From Streptomyces griseofuscus (GTDB lineage Bacteria; Actinomycetota; Actinomycetes; Streptomycetales; Streptomycetaceae), in the NCBI RefSeq assembly GCF_014673495.1, contig NZ_CP051006.1, positions 1,488,001-1,552,000 of the forward strand: a stretch of 64,000 nt of DNA, written 5' to 3'. Positions 50,810-58,830 of this stretch are shown piece by piece (the stretch's first letter is position 1; each line of letters begins with the position of its first letter). The notes below the pieces were generated by a model. It was not told the origin of the DNA and ran no database searches. It saw nothing but the letters and a program-made list of their open reading frames with translations. The position numbers and the translations under genes were made by a program.

Positions 50810-52318
50810 ATGAACGAGACCGAGACCCCGGACGTGGACCTCACCGCCCCGACCGCCCTGCCGCATCCCCTGTACGAACGGCTGCTCGCGGCCGACGCCC
50901 GCCTCTTCGAGCGGGCCGCCCGCTGGAACTGGCCGGGTGCCCAACATGTGCTGCCCCGGCTGAGCCGCAGCGCCAACCACGGGGTGCTGTGGGCGGCCGT
51001 GGCCGCGGGGGTGGCGGCGACCCGTACGCCCAGGGCACGGCGGGCCGCCCTGCGGGGCATGGCCTCGCTCGCGGTGGCCTCCGCGACCGTCAACACCCTC
51101 GGCAAGCGCTCGGTGCGCCGGGCCCGGCCGCTGCTCGACCCGGTGCCGCGCGGGCGGCGGCTGCGGCGGCAGCCGGTCACCACGTCCTTCCCCTCGGGCC
51201 ACGCGGCCTCGGCGGCGGCCTTCGCCGTCGGGGTGGCGCTGGAGTCCCCGGCGTGGGGCGCGGCCGTCGCACCGCTGGCGTTCTCGGTGGCCGCCTCCCG
51301 GGTCTACACCGGGGTGCACTTCCCGAGCGACGTACTGGCCGGTGCGGCGCTCGGCGCGGGCGCCGCCCTCCTGGTACGGCGCCTCGTGCCGGCCCGCGCG
51401 GCGGCGGTGCCGGGCGCTCGGCCGCGCGCCGAGGTGCCCGCGCTGCCGGAGGGCGAGGGTCTGGTGGTGGTCGCCAACCAGGGCTCGGGCACCGCAGACC
51501 GGGTGAACGGGCTGCGGGCGGCGCTGCCGCGCGCGGAGATCGTGGAGTGCGAGCCCGAGGAGACCGGCGACGCGCTCGCGAAGGCGGCGGCGCGGGCGCG
51601 GGTGCTCGGGGTGTGCGGCGGCGACGGCACCGTGAACGCGGCGGCGGCCGTCGCCCTGCGCCACGGGCTGCCGCTGGCCGTGCTGCCGGGCGGCACCCTG
51701 AACCACTTCGCGTACGACCTGGGCGTGGAGGACGAGCGCGATCTGGCCCGCGCGGTGCGCAAGGGCGAGGCGGTACGGGTGGACGCGGGCCGGTTCGCCT
51801 CCGAGGGCACCGAGCACCTGTTCCTGAACACGCTGAGCCTCGGGGTGTACCCGGAGCTGGTGCGCGCCCGGGACTCCTGGTCGCACCGGATCGGCAGCTG
51901 GCCTGCCGGGCTGCTCGGCGCGCTGCGGGTGCTGCGCGAGGGGCGGCACCCGCTGGAGGTGGAGGTGGGCGGTGAACGGCGGCCGCTGTGGATGCTGTTC
52001 GCCGGCAACGGCGTCTACCACCGGATGGGGCTCGCGCCGGGCCGGCGTACCGATCTGGCGGACGGGCTGCTGGATGTGCGGGTGGTGCACGGCAGCGGGC
52101 GGCCCGCGCTGCGGCTGCTCGCGGCGGCCGCCGCGGGGCCCCTGACCCGCTCGCCCGCGCATGCCGCCGTCCAGGTGAACCGGCTGCGGCTGACCGGCCT
52201 CGCGCCCGGCACCCCGCTGGCCTACGACGGGGAGGTCACGACCGTCTCGGGCGAGGTGACGGTGGAGAAGCTGCCGGAGGCGCTGACGGTCTACCGCCCG
52301 CTGCCCAGCACCTCCTGA
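50810..52318 (+). CDS. PAP2 phosphatase / diacylglycerol-kinase-like fusion
   Basis: This 502-residue fusion has an N-terminal PAP2 domain with all three motifs: KRSVRRARP (about residue 101), SFPSGHAAS (about 126) and SRVYTGVHFPSDVLAG (about 163), among membrane helices. The C-terminal half is a DAGK-like lipid kinase domain: GVCGGDGTVNAAAAVALRHG, VLPGGTLNHFAYDLGVED and LFLNTLSLGVYPELV. One chain could thus remove phosphate from a polyprenyl or lipid phosphate and phosphorylate a lipid. The start is ATG 50810 and the ribosome site is weak. Confidence 0.9.
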   Translation: MNETETPDVDLTAPTALPHPLYERLLAADARLFERAARWNWPGAQHVLPRLSRSANHGVLWAAVAAGVAATRTPRARRAALRGMASLAVASATVNTLGKRSVRRARPLLDPVPRGRRLRRQPVTTSFPSGHAASAAAFAVGVALESPAWGAAVAPLAFSVAASRVYTGVHFPSDVLAGAALGAGAALLVRRLVPARAAAVPGARPRAEVPALPEGEGLVVVANQGSGTADRVNGLRAALPRAEIVECEPEETGDALAKAAARARVLGVCGGDGTVNAAAAVALRHGLPLAVLPGGTLNHFAYDLGVEDERDLARAVRKGEAVRVDAGRFASEGTEHLFLNTLSLGVYPELVRARDSWSHRIGSWPAGLLGALRVLREGRHPLEVEVGGERRPLWMLFAGNGVYHRMGLAPGRRTDLADGLLDVRVVHGSGRPALRLLAAAAAGPLTRSPAHAAVQVNRLRLTGLAPGTPLAYDGEVTTVSGEVTVEKLPEALTVYRPLPSTS

Positions 52319-52480
52319 CGGTCGGCTCTTGGATCCCGCTTCCCTGACGCTCTGTCAGTCCATATATCAAAACGGAGGTCTCACCATTCGGCCCGCGCGC
52401 GTACCGTGAAGCGTGGCGCGGGCCGGTGGGGCCGGCGCGACGGGACACGCGTCGGGGACGCGAGGAGCAGGGGAATCGGC

Positions 52481-53302
52481 ATGCCGAAAGCACGGGAGAC
52501 GGCCGTCTACACGCATGGGCACCACGAGTCGGTGCTGCGCTCGCACACCTGGCGCACCGCCGCCAACTCCGCGGGCTATCTGCTCGGTTCCCTCAAGCCG
52601 CACATGAGGGTCCTGGACATCGGCTGCGGGCCCGGGACCATCACCGCCGATCTGGCCGAGCTGGTACCCGACGGCCGGGTGACCGGCGTCGACCACGCCC
52701 CCGGCATCCTGGAGCAGGCGCGGGAGACGGCCGCCGCGCGCGGGCTGGCGAACGTCGACTTCGCGGTCGCCGATGTGCACGCCCTGGACTACCCGGACGA
52801 CACCTTCTGCGTGGTCCACGCCCACCAGGTGCTCCAGCACGTGGGCGACCCGGTACAGGCGCTGCGCGAGATGCGCCGGGTGACGAAGCCGGGCGGCTTC
52901 ATCGCCGTACGGGACGCCGACTACGCGGCGATGACCTGGTACCCGGCGCTGCCCGGCCTGGACGACTGGCTGGACCTGTACGAGCGGGTGGCGCGCGCCA
53001 ACGGCGGCGAGCCGGACGCCGGGCGGCGGCTGAAGTCCTGGGCGCTGGCCGCCGGGCTGCGGGACATCACCGCGAGCTGCGGCACCTGGACCTTCGCCAC
53101 CGAGGAGGAGCGCGCCTGGTGGAGCGGTCTGTGGGCGGACCGCACCCTCGCCTCCGCCTACGCCGAACGGGCTACGGAGGGCGGCCATGCCACGCCCGAA
53201 CGGCTGCGGGCGGTGTCCGACGCCTGGCGGGAGTGGGGGCGGCGGGAGGACGGCTGGTTCGCGGTGCTGCACGGGGAGATCCTCTGCCGCAAAGAGGCGT
53301 GA
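52481..53302 (+). CDS. SAM-dependent methyltransferase
   Basis: This 273-residue class I methyltransferase has SYTHGHHESV-like start (YTHGHHESVLRSHTWRTA), motif I MRVLDIGCGPGTITADLA (about residue 45), VTGVDHAPGILEQA, FAVADVHALDYPDDTFCVVH, HQVLQHVGDPVQALREM and VTKPGGFIAVRD. The start is ATG 52481, with AGGGGA upstream. The 160-bp leader has a small AT-rich patch and a CTGAC-GCTCT-GTCAG dyad at 52344-52358. It is convergent with gvpK, 24 bp apart. Confidence 0.88.
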   Translation: MPKARETAVYTHGHHESVLRSHTWRTAANSAGYLLGSLKPHMRVLDIGCGPGTITADLAELVPDGRVTGVDHAPGILEQARETAAARGLANVDFAVADVHALDYPDDTFCVVHAHQVLQHVGDPVQALREMRRVTKPGGFIAVRDADYAAMTWYPALPGLDDWLDLYERVARANGGEPDAGRRLKSWALAAGLRDITASCGTWTFATEEERAWWSGLWADRTLASAYAERATEGGHATPERLRAVSDAWREWGRREDGWFAVLHGEILCRKEA

Positions 53303-53328
53303 GCCCGGCGTACGCGGGCGCTCCCGGC

Positions 53329-53610
53329 TCAGTCGCGGGGCAGCAGGGGGCCGAGCGGTCCGAGGTCCAGGTTGAGGTCCTCGGGCCGCAGCCCGTAGCG
53401 GTCGCGCAGCTCCGCCATCCGGTCCTCCAGGAGCATCAGGGTGAGCCCGATCCGCTCCTCCTGCTCTTCGGACAGATCACCGGTCTCGAAGCGCCGTACG
53501 GCCTGCCGCTCCATCAGCTGGCGCAGCAGTTCCACCACGGTGAGCACCAGTTTCACCAGATCGCGCTCGACCGTGTCTGGTTCGAGGTCGAGCCGGTTGC
53601 GGGCGGACAT
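53329..53610 (-). CDS. gvpK: Gas vesicle protein GvpK
   Basis: This protein of about 93 residues is the last gene of the operon. It has RLDLEPDTVERDLVKLVLTV, VELLRQLMERQAVRRFETGD and LSEEQEERIGLTLMLLEDRM, matching GvpK along its length. GvpK is an accessory assembly protein, probably working at the growing vesicle shell. ATG 53610 is preferred because AAGGAG lies five bases before it. A GTG three bases earlier overlaps the gvpS stop. Confidence 0.92.
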   Translation of the reverse strand: MSARNRLDLEPDTVERDLVKLVLTVVELLRQLMERQAVRRFETGDLSEEQEERIGLTLMLLEDRMAELRDRYGLRPEDLNLDLGPLGPLLPRD

Positions 53611-53819
53611 CACAGCTCCTTCGCGGGCGGCTCGGGCAGGATCTCGAACGGCGAGGGCACGGAGGCGTTGACCGAGCTGATCAGCGCGTTCAGGTCGATA
53701 CGGACGAGGTCCACGTCGGCGATGCGCAGCGTGACATCGCCCGTGATCACCACGCCGCCCGCCAGCAGCCGGTCCAACAGGTCGACCAGCGCGATCTCCC
53801 GGCGCTCCACGACGGTCAC
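53610..53819 (-). CDS. gvpS: Gas vesicle protein GvpS (GvpA family)
   Basis: This 69-residue GvpA-fold protein has VVERREIALVDLLDRLLAGG, VVITGDVTLRIADVDLVRID and NALISSVNAS. It is one of three GvpA-family members in the operon and probably a minor shell or tip component. Its GTG start overlaps the gvpL stop and its stop overlaps the gvpK start. Confidence 0.9.
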   Translation of the reverse strand: MTVVERREIALVDLLDRLLAGGVVITGDVTLRIADVDLVRIDLNALISSVNASVPSPFEILPEPPAKEL

Positions 53820-54640
53820 CGGCCCTCCCCCGCCGACGCGCCGTGCCGCGCGTCCTCCTCGGCGAACCCGCTGAACGAGTACGCGGCCCAGGGCCCGGTC
53901 AGCTCCACCCGCAGCCCGCCGGCCTCGTCCTTCGTGCGGTCCACCAGCTCCACGAACTCCTCGGAGCGGTTGCGGGGCACCAGATAGGCCGCGTTCAGCA
54001 CATTGCGGCCCCGGGCACCGGACAGCGAGGCGCTCTGCGGGGGGTGCAGCCTGCTGGCCTCGGCGTGCGCGCCCAGTCGCTGGTGCAGGGCGTCCGCGAA
54101 GGACTCGGCGGCCTGGAGGTCCGCCTCGTGGGCCCGGGTGTCCGCGCGGCGGCGGCGCAGATAGTCCCGGCCGCTCATCGGCTTGTCCGACTTATCCCCC
54201 GTCGCCGCCGTCCTGGCCCGTTCGTCCGTGGCGGGCTCCGGGGGCGGCTCCGTGAACACCTTGACGCCCCACTCGACCCGGCCCTCCAGCCGGTCCAGGG
54301 CGTGCAGGAAGTCCGTCTCGCGGGCCTCCATCATGCTGCGCACCCCGCTGTCGTCCCGGAAGACGGTCGCCAGGCGCAGCGGCAGCGGGGTGGTGACGGT
54401 GGTGAGCGCGTCGATCACACCCTGGTGGGCGCGGGCGGTCGCGGCCAGCCAGTCCAGATCCTCCAGATGGGCCTTGAGCCCCTCCTCGCAGAAGTCGGCC
54501 TCGGGGACCGTACTGACCACCGCGACCAGCCCCCGGTGGGCCAGCAGGGCCGGCGGAGCGCCCCCGATGCCCGTCAGCTGGGCCTGTAGGGGCGCCCCGA
54601 GGGGACGGCAGACGGCATACACATAGCGCAGTCCGGTCAC
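53816..54640 (-). CDS. gvpL: Gas vesicle protein GvpL (GvpL/F family)
   Basis: This 274-residue protein has the GvpL/F pattern: LRYVYAVCRPLGAPLQAQLT at the N-terminus and WLAATARAHQGVIDALTTVT, LPLRLATVFRDDSGVRSMME. The second domain has LNAAYLVPRNRSEEFVELVD and VELTGPWAAYSFSGFAEED at the end. It is an accessory protein for shell nucleation and a paralog of gvpF. The start is GTG 54640, in a GTGA overlap with gvpJ. Confidence 0.93.
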   Translation of the reverse strand: MTGLRYVYAVCRPLGAPLQAQLTGIGGAPPALLAHRGLVAVVSTVPEADFCEEGLKAHLEDLDWLAATARAHQGVIDALTTVTTPLPLRLATVFRDDSGVRSMMEARETDFLHALDRLEGRVEWGVKVFTEPPPEPATDERARTAATGDKSDKPMSGRDYLRRRRADTRAHEADLQAAESFADALHQRLGAHAEASRLHPPQSASLSGARGRNVLNAAYLVPRNRSEEFVELVDRTKDEAGGLRVELTGPWAAYSFSGFAEEDARHGASAGEGR

Positions 54641-54984
54641 GGCGCCTCCTTCCGCGCGCGGCCCGGCTCCAGCTCCTCCAGCCGGGCCAGCCGTTCTCTC
54701 AGCTCCGCGTTGTCCCGGGTCAGCTCGTCCCGGCGGGCCCGGGAGGACAGGGCCGGGTCGGTCTCCCACCAGTCGATCCCCATCTCCTTCGCCTTGTCCA
54801 CCGAGGCGACGATGAGCCTCAGCTTGATGGTGAGCAGTTCGATGTCGAGCAGGTTGATCCGGATGTCACCGGCGATGACGACACCCTTGTCGAGGACGCG
54901 TTCCAGGATGTCGGCGAGGTTCGCGCCCGAGTTGTGGCCGTAGGGGTCGGCGAAACCGCTCGACCGGGGGGCGGGCGTCGTCAT
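54637..54984 (-). CDS. gvpJ: Gas vesicle protein GvpJ (GvpA family)
   Basis: This 115-residue protein has a GvpA-like core: ANLADILERVLDKGVVIAGD, IRINLLDIELLTIKLRLIVA, SVDKAKEMGIDWWETDPALS. A charged helix (RARRDELTRDNAELRERLAR) follows that could form a coiled coil. It is a minor shell protein. ATG 54984 overlaps the gvpZ stop. A longer in-frame reading upstream is the antisense-like frame of the gvpZ acidic tail and is rejected. Confidence 0.93.
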   Translation of the reverse strand: MTTPAPRSSGFADPYGHNSGANLADILERVLDKGVVIAGDIRINLLDIELLTIKLRLIVASVDKAKEMGIDWWETDPALSSRARRDELTRDNAELRERLARLEELEPGRARKEAP

Positions 54985-56147
54985 CGACGGCTCCCGCGCT
55001 CGGCGTACTCGGGTTCTTCCTCCTCGTCCTCGTACTCCTCGTCCTCGGGCTCCTCGTCCTCGTCCTCGTACTCGTCCTCCTGCTCCTCGTCGTCCTCCTC
55101 CGGCTCCTCGGCCTGGTCCCCGTCCTCGACCTCGTCCTCGTACGAGCCGTCCTCCTCGTCCTCGTACTCCTCCGGCTCCCCGGACTCCTGGTCCTCGGCC
55201 CGGTCCTCCGGCTCCTCGGAATCGCGGTCCTCCGGCTCCTCGGACTCCTCGGACTCCTCCTCCGCGATCGCGTCCTCGTGGCTGCGGACGACCTCGCCGT
55301 CGCGGATCTCGCCGCGCCAGCCGTCGTCCGCCTCCGCCTTGAAGGTGATGAAGCGGGCGTAGTGCTTCAGGTCCAGCCTGACCCGGCGGCCCTGGGCGCG
55401 CCACAGGTTGCCCGTCTTCTCGAAGAAGCCGCTCGGGTAGTACTCGATGACCAGCAGGACCCTGGTCAGGTTGTCACCGAGGGCGTGGAAGGTGACGACG
55501 CCCTTGGTGCTGCCCTTGGCTCCTTCGGAGGTCCACTGGATACGCTGGTCGGGGATCTGCTCAGTGGTCCGGGCCTTCCAGCTGCGGCTGGACCAGAAGA
55601 TCTTCGCCTGCCAGTCAGACTCGGTGTCGTTGGCGCGCGAGGCGCTCTTGACCCCGCGGGCGAAGTTGGAGAAGTCCTGGTACTGGGTCCACTGGTCGTA
55701 GGCGGTGCGCAGCGGCACCCCGACGTCGATGAACTCCATGATCACCGTGGGCTTGTTGCCGCTGCGGCCCTTGCCGCCCTTCTTGCCGCCCCCGATGTTC
55801 TTGACCGCGTCCATGACGTTGTCCTTCACTCGGGAGGCGCCGAGTTCCAGCGCGGAGCGCAGGGGCCCCTTGCCCTCGGCGAGCTTGCGGCCGCCGTCCA
55901 GGGCGAGTTTGGCGAAGCCGGGGCTGTTGCCCTCGGCGATGTCGTTCAGCTTGCCCGTGGTCTCGCCGAGCTTGCGGCCGAGACCGGTGAGCAGCCGCTG
56001 GGCCTGTGCGGACAGGTACTCCTGCGCCTCCTCCTTCAGCCGGTCGGCGGCCTCGCTGTGGGCGAGATCGGTGAGCGGATTGGCGTCCTTGGCGGCGCCC
56101 TTGGCCTTGCCCGCGGCCGAGGCCGCGGAACCGACGGTGTCGGTCAT
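54981..56147 (-). CDS. gvpZ: Gas vesicle operon protein GvpZ (SRPBCC domain, very acidic tail)
   Basis: This 388-residue protein has a helical N-terminal 110 residues (SEAADRLKEEAQEYLSAQAQ). A SRPBCC/polyketide-cyclase-like domain follows (VIMEFIDVGVPLRTAYDQWT, QDFSNFARGVKSASRAND, GFFEKTGNLWRAQGRRVRLD). From about residue 290 the chain is almost all Glu, Asp, Pro and Tyr for 90 residues. In DNA this is a GAGGAC/CTCGTC-type low-complexity tract at 55020-55270. The ATG overlaps the gvpY stop. In Streptomyces gvpZ lies at this operon position. Its role is unknown, perhaps chaperoning or lining the vesicle. Confidence 0.88.
   Translation of the reverse strand: MTDTVGSAASAAGKAKGAAKDANPLTDLAHSEAADRLKEEAQEYLSAQAQRLLTGLGRKLGETTGKLNDIAEGNSPGFAKLALDGGRKLAEGKGPLRSALELGASRVKDNVMDAVKNIGGGKKGGKGRSGNKPTVIMEFIDVGVPLRTAYDQWTQYQDFSNFARGVKSASRANDTESDWQAKIFWSSRSWKARTTEQIPDQRIQWTSEGAKGSTKGVVTFHALGDNLTRVLLVIEYYPSGFFEKTGNLWRAQGRRVRLDLKHYARFITFKAEADDGWRGEIRDGEVVRSHEDAIAEEESEESEEPEDRDSEEPEDRAEDQESGEPEEYEDEEDGSYEDEVEDGDQAEEPEEDDEEQEDEYEDEDEEPEDEEYEDEEEEPEYAERGSRR
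55019..55270. repeat. Low-complexity acidic tract inside gvpZ
   Basis: On the plus strand this is a run of TCCTCGTCCTCGTACTCCTC-like units, coding Glu/Asp-rich sequence on the minus strand. Such trinucleotide-level repetition is prone to slippage, so tail length probably varies between strains. Confidence 0.85.
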
Positions 56148-56752
56148 CGTTCATCGCCGCCCTTCGCGGAACCGCCGCCGCGGGAGCCGGCCGGCTTCTT
56201 CGCGGCCGTCTGACGCTGGGCGCCGGTCTTCTTGGCCGCCGTCTTCCTCTTCGCGGGGCCTGTCTTCTCCGTCGTGCCGGTGCGCCGTGCCGCGGTCTTC
56301 TTGGCGGCCGGCTTCTGGGCGCGGGGCTTGGGGGTGGACCCGCCGCCGTCCGGCTCGTCGCCGCGGTCGGCCGCGCGGTCCTCGTCGTCCCGCCCGGCCT
56401 CGGGCGCCTCGTCGGACTCGTCGTCGGACTCGTCCGCTCCGGGGAGTTCGCCGCGCACCTGGGCCGTACGGTCGTGCAGGCGGTCGGCGAGGGTGCTCAT
56501 CTGGCGTTCGACCATGGCCCCGGAGGCCGCCTTGCCGACGCCCCGCAGATCGGTGCGCAGCTGCTCGCCGATCTCCTTGAACTGCGGGTTGTCGCGCAGC
56601 TGCTGGCGTGCGAGGTCGACGAGCGCGCCCGGGCCGAGGTTGAGCTTCTTGCCCGCCACGAGCGAGCCGACCGCGATGGCCATCTTCAGTTTCCTGGTGC
56701 GTCCCAGGAAGTATCCGGCCCCTATGGCGAGGCCCAGTGCCGTTCGGTTCAT
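56144..56752 (-). CDS. gvpY: Gas vesicle operon protein GvpY
   Basis: This 202-residue protein opens with a hydrophobic stretch (ALGLAIGAGYFLGRTRKLKM). A helical domain follows (LARQQLRDNPQFKEIGEQLR, VERQMSTLADRLHDRTAQVR). The acidic hinge ESDDESDEAPEAGRDDEDRA comes next, and then a Lys/Ala/Thr-rich C-terminus like histone H1 tails (PAAKKTAARRTGTTEKTGPA). Acidic and basic tails in gvpZ and gvpY could attract each other. The ATG overlaps the gvpG stop (ATGA). Confidence 0.88.
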   Translation of the reverse strand: MNRTALGLAIGAGYFLGRTRKLKMAIAVGSLVAGKKLNLGPGALVDLARQQLRDNPQFKEIGEQLRTDLRGVGKAASGAMVERQMSTLADRLHDRTAQVRGELPGADESDDESDEAPEAGRDDEDRAADRGDEPDGGGSTPKPRAQKPAAKKTAARRTGTTEKTGPAKRKTAAKKTGAQRQTAAKKPAGSRGGGSAKGGDER

Positions 56753-57012
56753 CGTCCCGTTCCGTTGCCTGTGGTGTCGCCGGGCCCCTGGGGGGCTTCC
56801 AGCCGGTCGAGCAGTTCGTCCTCGCGCCGGTCGAACTCCTCCTCGGTGATCTCGCCCGCCGTCAACTGCTCTTCGAGGCGGGCGAGTTCGGCCCGTACGG
56901 TGGCGGGGTCGTAATAGATACGTTCCGCCTCGCGGAGCACCTGGTTGATCGCCCAGCCGCTGCCGCGCACGGGCGCGAAGGGCAGCAGCAGCACTTCCTT
57001 GATCAGTCCCAT
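56749..57012 (-). CDS. gvpG: Gas vesicle protein GvpG
   Basis: This 87-residue protein has MGLIKEVLLLPFAPVRGSGW, AINQVLREAERIYYDPATVR and AELARLEEQLTAGEITEEEF, the whole GvpG domain. It is an accessory protein of vesicle assembly. The start is ATG 57012, with AAGGAGG upstream, 51 bp after the gvpF stop. Confidence 0.94.
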   Translation of the reverse strand: MGLIKEVLLLPFAPVRGSGWAINQVLREAERIYYDPATVRAELARLEEQLTAGEITEEEFDRREDELLDRLEAPQGPGDTTGNGTGR

Positions 57013-57063
57013 GGGGTCCTCCTTCCGCTCGCCGTCCGGGCCGTTCGGGTCGTCCGCCGGCCC

Positions 57064-57828
57064 TCAGGACGCCGCGGCGGCGGAATCGGTCTCCGCCGGC
57101 TCGGCCGGGCCCGGTTCGACGAAGCTGTACGGCGGCAGCGGGCCGTTGACCCGCAGTTCCAGGTGGGGCTGGCCGGTCCGGATCCGCTCGACGGCGGCCA
57201 GGAACTCCTCCGCGGTGTCCCGGGCGATCAGGAACGAGACGTTGAGCAGCCAGCCGGTGGACTCCGGCCCGACGCTGACCGCGGCGGCGGTCGGCTCCAG
57301 CAGGGCCCGTATGCGGGCGGCGTCCTCCGTCTCCCGCGCCTTGACGGCGCCGGCGACCATCTCGCCGAGGCGGATCTTGTCGTCGTAACTACCGCCGCCC
57401 GCCTTGCGGTTCGCGTCGGCGAGGGCGCGCAGGTCCGGCTGCTCGGCCATCACCAGATGGAGGACGGCCTCCTCGACGTGGTTGGCCTTGACGTTGTACT
57501 CGACCTTGCCATCCAGGGCCGCGAGCCGCTCCCGGTAATGGTCGGCGCGCTCGCCGAGGACGTGCGTGACGGTGTCGTCGTCGGGAGCGACGTTGCCGAA
57601 CCGCATGGGCAGCACACAGCCGCCGGCGCCCGCCTCGGCGAGCACGTTCTGGTGCGCGAGCAGATCACGGCGCTTGGGGCGCAGGCTCTCCGGGGCGTCA
57701 CTGACCAGCGCGGTCAGCTCACCCTCGGTGAGGAGCCGCACGGGCAGCGGCGGCTCTCCGACTCCGGTCATCCCCTCGGGGAGGTCCGGGTGGGAACGGG
57801 CGGTGATCCCGTAGACGTACGTGCTCAC
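57064..57828 (-). CDS. gvpF: Gas vesicle protein GvpF (GvpL/F family)
   Basis: This 254-residue protein opens with [20 protein letters not shown]. It continues through [40 protein letters not shown] and [20 protein letters not shown], ending in [20 protein letters not shown]. It is an essential accessory protein that handles GvpA monomers. Its GTG overlaps the gvpA stop. Confidence 0.94.
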   Translation of the reverse strand: MSTYVYGITARSHPDLPEGMTGVGEPPLPVRLLTEGELTALVSDAPESLRPKRRDLLAHQNVLAEAGAGGCVLPMRFGNVAPDDDTVTHVLGERADHYRERLAALDGKVEYNVKANHVEEAVLHLVMAEQPDLRALADANRKAGGGSYDDKIRLGEMVAGAVKARETEDAARIRALLEPTAAAVSVGPESTGWLLNVSFLIARDTAEEFLAAVERIRTGQPHLELRVNGPLPPYSFVEPGPAEPAETDSAAAAS

Positions 57829-58244
57829 TCCTGCTCCTCCTTGCGGCGGGCCGACGTCTTACGCGCGCGACGAGGCTGTTCCTCGCCCTCGTCGCGGGCC
57901 TGCTTGAACGCGTCGGATATGGTCTCGGCCGCACCAGACAGGGCGCCCTTGGACTTGCCACGCGCACCGGACTCGGTGACCTGGCCGACCACGTCGGGCA
58001 GGCCGGGGCTCTTGTTGGGTCCGGACTCCAGGTCGAGGCGGTTGCACGCCTCGGCGAAGCGCAGATACGTGTCGACGCTCGCCACGACGACGCGGACGTC
58101 GATCTTCAGGATCTCGATACCCACCAGGGAGACGCGCACGAAGGCGTCGATCACCAGGCCACGGTCGAGCACCAGCTCGAGTACGTCGTAGAGGCCACTG
58201 CTGCCTCCACCGCCGCCGCTCTGCTGTGCCGGGACAACGGTCAT
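57825..58244 (-). CDS. gvpA: Gas vesicle major structural protein GvpA
   Basis: This 139-residue protein has the canonical shell sequence at about residues 15-73: [59 protein letters not shown]. Polymerised GvpA forms the gas-permeable, water-excluding shell. Unlike short cyanobacterial GvpA (about 70 residues), it carries a 60-residue C-terminal extension ending in basic clusters ([16 protein letters not shown]), typical of the streptomycete form. The start is ATG 58244, with AAGGAGG upstream. Confidence 0.92.
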   Translation of the reverse strand: MTVVPAQQSGGGGGSSGLYDVLELVLDRGLVIDAFVRVSLVGIEILKIDVRVVVASVDTYLRFAEACNRLDLESGPNKSPGLPDVVGQVTESGARGKSKGALSGAAETISDAFKQARDEGEEQPRRARKTSARRKEEQE

Positions 58245-58298
58245 ACCGGCCGTTCCTCCTTCGGTTCGTTGCTGAATGGTCGATTGCGCCCGGCCCGG

Positions 58299-58766
58299 CT
58301 AGCGGCCGCCGGCGCGCGGATCGGCTCTGCCGCGCTCGTAGCGGCGGACCCGCCGGTAGCCGGTGAGCTGCCCCTCCCGGTCGAGTTCGACCTGGTAGCT
58401 GCCCATGAGGCTCATGGTGTCCGGCACCCTGGAGAGCTCCAGTACCTCGACCTCGAGAGACCAGCCGTCCTCGGTCTGCTCGAAGGAGGACACCGATTCG
58501 GCTTCGAGTCCGGTCAGCTCGGCGAGCTGGCCGCGCGCCTGCCGCAGCACCTCCATGAGGGGCGGCCGACGCCCTTCGGGCTCGTGCGTGGACTCCTCGC
58601 CGTCGGAAGACGGCCGAGGGGGCCTACGGGGCTTCCGGGGCCTCGCCTCGGGCTCCGGTTCCTGTTCCTGTTCGACTTCCTGTGGTGCCTCTTGCTCGTC
58701 TTCCCGCTCGGATTTATGGGATTCTCGTGAATTCTGTGTTCGCGTTGTGCGATGTGTGTTCGACAT
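58299..58766 (-). CDS. gvpO: Gas vesicle protein GvpO
   Basis: This 155-residue protein is the first gene of the operon. Its charged N-terminal 60 residues (SEREDEQEAPQEVEQEQEPE) are disordered. The GvpO domain follows: PLMEVLRQARGQLAELTGLE, SFEQTEDGWSLEVEVLELSR, VPDTMSLMGSYQVELDREGQ. It is thought to help regulate or assemble vesicles. ATG 58766 is chosen because GAGG lies just before it. A GTG two codons earlier lies in the ribosome site. Confidence 0.92.
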   Translation of the reverse strand: MSNTHRTTRTQNSRESHKSEREDEQEAPQEVEQEQEPEPEARPRKPRRPPRPSSDGEESTHEPEGRRPPLMEVLRQARGQLAELTGLEAESVSSFEQTEDGWSLEVEVLELSRVPDTMSLMGSYQVELDREGQLTGYRRVRRYERGRADPRAGGR

Positions 58767-58830
58767 GGCCACCTCTTTGGTGCGGGTGGCCGCTCATCCC
58801 GTGGCCAAACCTTCGGGCCGTCCTCAGTCC

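Noticed and set aside
54985..55404. A longer N-terminus for gvpJ made of Gly/Arg repeats
   Set aside because: It is the out-of-frame reading of the gvpZ acidic tract. ATG 54984 overlaps the gvpZ stop in the usual ATGA arrangement.
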